This document shows positions 58,397-64,000 of a DNA stretch of 64,000 bases, in pieces. The stretch's first letter is position 1. Every line of letters begins with the position of its first letter. The stretch comes from Aporrectodea caliginosa. Its lineage: Eukaryota; Annelida; Clitellata; Crassiclitellata; Lumbricidae. The notes beneath the pieces were generated by a model. It made no database searches. It was given only the letters and a program-made list of their open reading frames with translations, and was not told the DNA's origin. The stretch spans positions 442,001-506,000 of the forward strand of contig JACEVL010000428.1 in NCBI GenBank assembly GCA_020284085.1, given 5' to 3'. The translations under genes were made by a program, and so were the position numbers.

Positions 58397-59318
58397 GTCT
58401 GTAAAGGCTTTTGTAATCCAAATTGGAAGGGGAGTGAGACAAGGATGCCCTCTGTCACCACTCCTCTTTAACATATATATAGAGGAGCTAATACAGGAGG
58501 CAATGGAGGAGTTAGAGGAAGGAGTAAAGGTAGGAGGAAGACTTATAAAAGCCTTAAGATTTGCTGACGATCAAGCAATGCTGGCGACGACACAGGCAGG
58601 GCTACAGAAGATGATGGACAAATTAAATATGACCTCAAAGACATACAACATGAAAATCAACATTGCAAAGACCAAGAGTATGAGGATAAGCCGAGAGGAG
58701 GGGGAGGTAACAGAGAAAATAAGAATCAACGATGAGGAGGTGGAACAGGTTAAGAGCTTTTGTTACTTGGGAAGCATGATAACAACAGATGCAAGGTGTC
58801 AAAGCGACGTGAAACGAAGAATAGCACTGGGAAAAGATGCTTTCATGAAAAGAGGAGAATTGTTGAGAAGAGGGCTAAATAAAAGCCTAAAGAAAAGACT
58901 GGTCAAAACACTGGTATGGAGTGTGGCACTATATGGGTCAGAGACCTGGACCATCAGGAAAGAAGAGTTTAAAAAATTAGAAGCTTTTGAGATGTGGATC
59001 TGGAGAAGGATGGAGAAGGTGAGCTGGACTGAGCATATAACGAATGACGAAGTGCTACAAATGGTTGATGAAAAACGATCGCTAATAGCAACAATAAGGG
59101 AAAGACAGAAGAACTGGGTAGGGCACGTACTACAAGGAGACTCCCTTCTTAAAGAAATCATAGAAGGGAGAATGGAAGGGAAAAGAGGGAGGGGAAGACC
59201 GAGGCAGATGATGCTGGGGTGGATGGCCGACGGATACAGCAAATTAAAGGAAAAGGCACAGCACAGAGAAGAGTGGCGTCATTGGAAGTTGAAACCTGCC
59301 GAAGGGCAGAGAACTTAA
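58397..59318 (+). mobile_element. RTE-clade-like LINE, 5'-truncated reverse transcriptase
   Basis: The frame is open through 58434-59318 and begins abruptly just before the RT palm block. It contains GVRQGCPLSPLLFNIYIEE, the catalytic RFADD box, MKINIAKTKSM, the thumb-like FCYLGSMIT, VALYGSETWTI and the C-terminal RQKNWVGHVLQ and GKRGRGRPRQ blocks typical of RTE-type elements. Endonuclease and RT fingers are missing, as expected from incomplete target-primed reverse transcription. The uninterrupted 294-codon frame indicates a fairly young insertion. The 3' UTR and tail were not delimited. Confidence 0.88.
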
Positions 59319-59699
59319 AGAAAAGAAAGAAAGAATCCAAGGGCAACTGCATTAATTCCACTCTGTCGAAGTTTTTATTGTACGAAGAAACGCATGATGT
59401 GTTCAAACGCAAAATGGCTTTTAAGTTTCTTAAAATCAAGCAAAACTGTTGAGCTTCAATGGTTGCAGTCGATTAAGCAGTGCTGGATTAAGGCATAAGC
59501 CAGATAAGCCATGGCTTTGGGTCCCCAAAGTCCGGAGAAAAATTAAATCAAATTGTTGAAGCAAATTCTTAATTTTGTATAATTTTAAATAATTTAGCGC
59601 TACAAAGTTTTATCGATCGACGGCAGACGTCAAAGGCTCAAGGCGAAAAACTCTAATATTTCCCACTCGGTGTCGACCATATTGGCACATTTTTTTATA

Positions 59700-59955
59700 T
59701 AGGCCTATCCTTTATTAATCCAAACTGACAATTACGCAGGATGATTACAATTTAGTATGAACGGATGATCACAAGTTATTACTGTCCCAGTAGGTAGAAT
59801 TTTAACTGTATTCGGCAGTCATGCATGTCGCCCATCACGTCCTACGTCTCTTTTATCAATGCGCAATCTCGCAAATGATGGGCTGTGTGGACCTCTGGGA
59901 GGGTGCGGGAAGCGATCCAGCTTCCTACTGCTGATGTTACCACTACACTACAAAC
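59700..59955 (-). repeat. tRNA-like SINE family S2, diverged copy
   Basis: Minus strand: GTAGTGTAGTGGTAACATCA, AGCTGGATCGCTTCCCGC, AGGTCCACACAGCCC, GATGGGCG and GTGATCATCCGTTCATAC. It lacks the long ATT tail. Confidence 0.65.
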
Positions 59956-61470
59956 ACCCCGTCCCCCGAAGCTGTGACTGGTGACTGGGCGCAAGCGGGT
60001 GAAAATCTGAAATTACATAAATTTAGTCAAATGGAACATAACCATGGGCGTCCACAGGAATTTTTAGAGGGAAGGGCAAAGATTCTTTTTAGGGGAGACA
60101 TTTTCGAATTATTGGAACGGGGATGTGGACTAACGAGGGTGCCGAAAGCAACCTCTCACGTCACCATCAGTATTCGCTCCCGCAATTAGGGTCTGGCGCG
60201 GATCCCAATAGCCGCCAATGCTTTTGGAAGCATTTGACATGATATGGAGCCAGTTGTTAGCGTTCTGGGATCCGTTTTCAGCTATTTCTGAACGTTTATT
60301 TCAGACACAAAAACTTAAACGTTTCAATGTTTTCATATATTTTACATTTTTCAGGTTATCTTGACTAGTTTGAATAAAAAATAAAACTGTGGAAAATATC
60401 ATAGTCATTTATTGTTAACATCCAAAATAAGTAATTTTTTTAATATTTTTAATGCTCCCTTCCCCCCTACAGATGCCCGTGTTTGGGGTTAGGGCCCCCG
60501 GATGTCTTATTCCGGTTCTTGGCTTAGAGCCCCCGGAAGTCTTAATCTGGCCCTGCGTAACCCTAACGGTGGGTGGGTCTAGGGAAGCGTTACGAAGCGT
60601 TATAGGGCGGGTGGGTTGGTCAAAAACGGTCATTTTCGGCGTCACGTAATTATGCAATGATCCCTAATCTGTTCCAGTTGTTTTTTACGATTAACTTGTT
60701 GAGGTGGTTTCATGAGTTGTCTGATTAGGTCGACCAATGATAGGTTCGATTAGAGTGTCGCGTTTTGCTGAAGCGTCCGTTTTCTGAAGGAGACTGTTAC
60801 AGTAGTGGCTCGCTTGTTCAGGCTGGTTATTTGTCTGCGCGATATTGCTATGTTGGCCATGTGGTCAGTTTTGATTGCTGAATCTCGGATTTGACATTGG
60901 TGTAGCCAGGTTCAGAGACAAATGGGCAATTCAGAATATTGACTGAGTGATGAGAGGGATAAGGCAAAAACTTCGCTCTCAGATAACTGAGATAAGGCAT
61001 ACATGTCTGCAAAATTGATCTAATTCTAAATCATCCAACTATCGTTTCTTAATAGACAGATGTCGCTTGCTCCTGGCTTTTGGTATTCGATCGGTTCTGG
61101 GGTCTCAATTATCGTCCACTGATAATAATAGCTGTGCAGCTCGGTGTTTGCAAATTGAGAGTACCACTTCACCTTTGTTTCGAGCCACTCTCAATTGCCA
61201 ACACCTGAATAATATTTTATGTTACCTGCTTTATTGACAGCACGGTGTTTGCGAAAAGAGAGCTTAACTTCAAGTTTGCACGGATGTAGTAAAACTGGAG
61301 ACTTCATTTAGCTTTGACTTAGGTTTATTGGCCTAATATAGCCTAATTATGCGATTTGGTTGAGACTTGAGAATATTGAAAATATAAACCCAAATAAAAA
61401 AGGAAACGGGGAACAGGACGCGGAAAGGAAATTTACTATACACGACAAATTTTAAAGAAATTGACATGCT
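59956..61470. other. Intergenic sequence, no gene recognised
   Basis: GGCCCCCGGATGTC and GAGCCCCCGGAAGTC at about 60492 and 60527 form a short direct repeat ending in CCAGATTAAGAC-type sequence on the minus strand, similar to hAT ends. Nothing else is recognised. Confidence 0.35.
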
Positions 61471-61476
61471 TATTCA

Positions 61477-63266
61477 ATGCTACCCCTAAGGTCAGGCGAT
61501 CTTGAGACGGAAAATTACATACTGCCAGTCACTCGGACACAATTTCAATGTCTAAACACAAAGAAAGTGGTACCACATTTCGTGGGTTATTTATTACTCC
61601 TCCTTGAATATAGTAAAGCGAATGAATTAGCGATTGAATCTTTGGATTTGTTGTTCTCTTCCATAATCTCATATTTTCACAATTATGAATGTCGTCTTGC
61701 AATTACTAACGGCTTTAGTACAGGACTGCGACTCACTTTAAAAATTGGGCTATACGGAACAAGTCTTAATTTTAAATCACATAGCAGATTTACATATCTC
61801 CCAACAACAGAGAAGGATTCATGTTTCAAGTACTATAGAATTCTATTGTATATCTTGCATACTGCATATGGTTTACGTTATGGAGAGATTTCATGGGATA
61901 GCCTAGCAGTCTCTTTGTAGAATTTGTCAACGTAATTCCGATGCAACCTAAAATCATTCGGTCGCAGTATCATGACTGTCCGAAAACGTTCACAACACAA
62001 AGTAGTCGTTTTCAATTCCTGGGCGCTCAGAGTCTCATGAAAAATTTAACTGGATCAAATAGCCGCTCAGAATGTCAAATAGGTCTACTGTCTCTCATGT
62101 CAAAACAGTTTCTTAGAAGAGCTTTAGAATACGACGATTATAAATCCAATGGCATTGCTCCTGCAGCTTTGGCCTATCTGGCTGCTCTCCATTTTTCCTC
62201 ATCAGAATACCAACAAATAATGCGCTTCTGCGCGGCAGTTCTCGTGGATCAGACTTCTGACAAGGAAAATGAATCACTGAATGCGGGATGTTTATTGTTT
62301 ATTGACGATGTTGTAAGAATCGTTGGTTTGTGTGTGCTTCACAAGAAGATAACCGACAATAATCTTCATTACATTGGCAGGCGGCTTCATCTTGATCTGC
62401 GTCTTTCACCAGAGGTGTTTGCTCATTATTGAACTATATTATCAGCGGACAAAATATCGAAACATTTGGATTTGTATCATGATTTTCCTGATTCAGGATT
62501 TCCTATGGACGAATATTTGAAGGATTTGAGAAAACGAAAATGGGTTGCTGCGATAAAGTCAGGTACTCATTTCAAAGCTCGCAGAAAAGAGTCTTCGACA
62601 GAAACCGTGGCGGCTAACATGATTCCTTTAATGGTTAATGAAACTGTAATTGATGCTCTCATGGAATATGGCTTAGAATATATGACATCATTCTATAGTG
62701 TGATTCGCAAAGATTTTGACATTCAGTGCAACACAGCTGATTGCTATCGTACTTTAAACTTTTACAAGTATCGCCAATATGATGCAGTATTGCGCTTATA
62801 TGAACGAATTCTTTGTGAGCCTGATTTGCAGAATGATTTGAAGGAGTTTGCATTTGCGAATATTTTGTTGTTGCCACCGCATGACTCATTTTTCGATACA
62901 GACGTACAATCGTTGCTTGGATTTCATACACTCTTTCATTATTTATCGTCTCTCAATGACGATATGCGGAAAGTTGAGGCAACTTTCGATTCAACGTTTG
63001 AACACTGGTTTGCCAGCCATGTGTACTTTCATAAGGGCCAACTCTCAACATTTCTCTTAAGGTGTTGCACCAACACCGTGTATTTTCAGAGGGTCCATCT
63101 CTCAATATCTATTTTAAACTGTAACTCCATTAAATGTCACTATTTTCTTGGAAGACATTTTCTTGCAACATATTTGAAAATCAGATGCTATATAGAATGC
63201 GATCTTCCGTATTCAGAAGCACTGAGAGAATTTGCTGCTCAGAAAGCTGATAATATATTCGTTTAA
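61477..63266 (+). pseudogene. Broken single-exon gene, unnamed helical (TPR-like) family
   Basis: Three successive open stretches (61477-61920, 61941-62432, 62466-63266) read as one protein of roughly 600 residues, broken by a frameshift near 61917 and a TGA at 62430-62432; stretches two and three share a frame and the sequence continues directly across the TGA. It is rich in Leu, Tyr and Cys, with helical segments. NTADCYRTLNFYKYRQYDAV followed by LRLYERILCEP has the spacing of a TPR helix pair. From memory it resembles large, unnamed families in marine invertebrates (blocks like LAALHFSSSEYQQ, YIGRRLHLDLRLSPEVFAHY), but no function is known to me. No signal peptide or catalytic motif is visible. 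It may be one member of an expanded family, and its N-terminus may be missing. Confidence 0.6.
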
Positions 63267-63329
63267 TGGTAAGAAACAGGTAGACACACCGCTATCTGAC
63301 ACATAATAGTAGCCTAATAGAAAAGTTTA

Positions 63330-64000
63330 GAATGAGTGTGGTGTTTTTAGACATACAATGTCAGACTCCTCAATTATTGCCTCTGACATTTCTGATCATT
63401 TACCTATTTTGGCCCGTTTCGACTATGAGTCTCTGCAGCTTAAGAATACATCCTTTGGAGACCACCGAATTATTACTGATGCTAGGATTGACTCCTTTCG
63501 TGAATCTCTCGATCTCATTGACTGGTCCTCAGTTATGGATGCTTGCGCTAATGGTGATGCAAATAGGGCTTACGATTTATTTATGTTGCGTTATAAGAGA
63601 GCTTATGATGACTCCTTCCCTCTTGCCTCTAAAAGCACCAGAGGTAGACCTACCCTTAAGCAACCATGGATGACTCGTGGTCTATTAAAGTCTAGTAAAA
63701 AGAAATCCTCACTGTACCTGAAATACTTAAAAATCCAACTGATGCTAACAGAAGTAAATTTATAACCTATAGAAATAAATTCAAAACCATTCGGATTAAG
63801 GCTGAAAGAAATTACTATGCAGCTGAATTTTGTAAATGTAGTGATAACCTTAAAAGAACCTGGAGTCTTATCCGCTCTCTTACTGGTATGGGTGGCCATG
63901 AAACTAAGATTGACTCTCTATTAGTAAATGGGGAAAGGATAACAAACCCTGCAATGATGGCAAACAAATTTAACAATTATTTTACAGGCATTGCACAATC
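63330..64000 (+). mobile_element. LINE (jockey/CR1 group), endonuclease end and RT start
   Basis: The plus frame 63358-63765 has SDISDHLPILARFDY, the SDH motif that ends the apurinic-type endonuclease domain, then KQPWMTRGLLKSSKKKSSLY. A one-base loss in an A run at about 63731 shifts the frame, and the protein continues with YRNKFKTIRIKAERNYYA, LKRTWSLIRSL and NPAMMANKFNNYFTGIA to the window end. The RT proper would lie beyond 64000. The frameshift marks it as inactive unless the base loss is an error. Confidence 0.85.

Noticed and set aside
58799..59242. Open frame antisense to the RTE-like reverse transcriptase
   Set aside because: It is the complementary shadow of a well-supported RT frame.

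Overview
This is eukaryotic nuclear DNA from an invertebrate animal. Genes are split by GT-AG introns, there is abundant tRNA-derived SINE, LINE and MITE debris and long trinucleotide and tetranucleotide microsatellites, and coding density is low. The palindrome TAGGCCTA is strikingly over-represented. A marine invertebrate deuterostome such as an echinoderm fits the repeat style (foldback elements with tandem-repeat arms, LINE/SINE tails), but this is inference and no host gene fixes the species.

The left 40 kb is a cytochrome P450 cluster (CYP2-clan type). Three nearly complete genes share the same architecture: a non-coding leader exon, then five coding exons of 233, 122, 794, 133 and 182 nt, with the ATG sitting directly on the splice acceptor of the first coding exon. 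Gene 1 (minus, 10180-5473) has lost 20 bp from coding exon 2. Gene 2 (minus, 25230-17146) is intact and predicts 487 residues. Gene 3 (plus, 31150-38638) has one in-frame TGA at codon 228. A fourth copy survives only as a decayed last exon (minus, 27397-27720) split by a LINE tail. Related flanking blocks recur at about 1-4140, 12480-13935 and 25920-27335, each on the 3' side of a minus-strand P450. The cluster therefore looks like head-to-tail duplicated units, the third collapsed, plus one inverted copy.

The cluster is riddled with insertions that can be delimited by target duplications or paralogous empty sites: a LINE at 397-1483, a hAT-like element at 1693-3311, a TTAA-flanked piggyBac-like MITE at 12709-13471, hAT MITEs at 20425-20842 and 33828-34364, and a 3.1 kb foldback-like element at 21331-24440 whose arms are inverted 32-bp tandem arrays. 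A tRNA-derived SINE inserted in that foldback element carries the same 3' tail as the LINE at 397-1483.

From 40.8 to 54.6 kb a 3.4-3.6 kb sequence is present twice in direct orientation. Each copy contains a hAT MITE and five 187-bp tandem units rich in CCAATGTT/AACATTGG words. Immediately after the first copy lies an uninterrupted integrase-chromodomain reading frame of the Polinton/Maverick (F54H12.3-like) type. It is followed by a 44-bp tandem repeat with CRE-like and YY1-like motifs and then more CCAAT-palindrome sequence. Further right are a second foldback-like structure (47.5-48.2 kb) and a SINE split by a MITE-like insert (49.2-50.0 kb).

The last 10 kb holds an RTE-like LINE fragment (58397-59318), a broken single-exon gene of an unnamed helical, TPR-like family (61477-63266), and the start of another LINE running off the window end.
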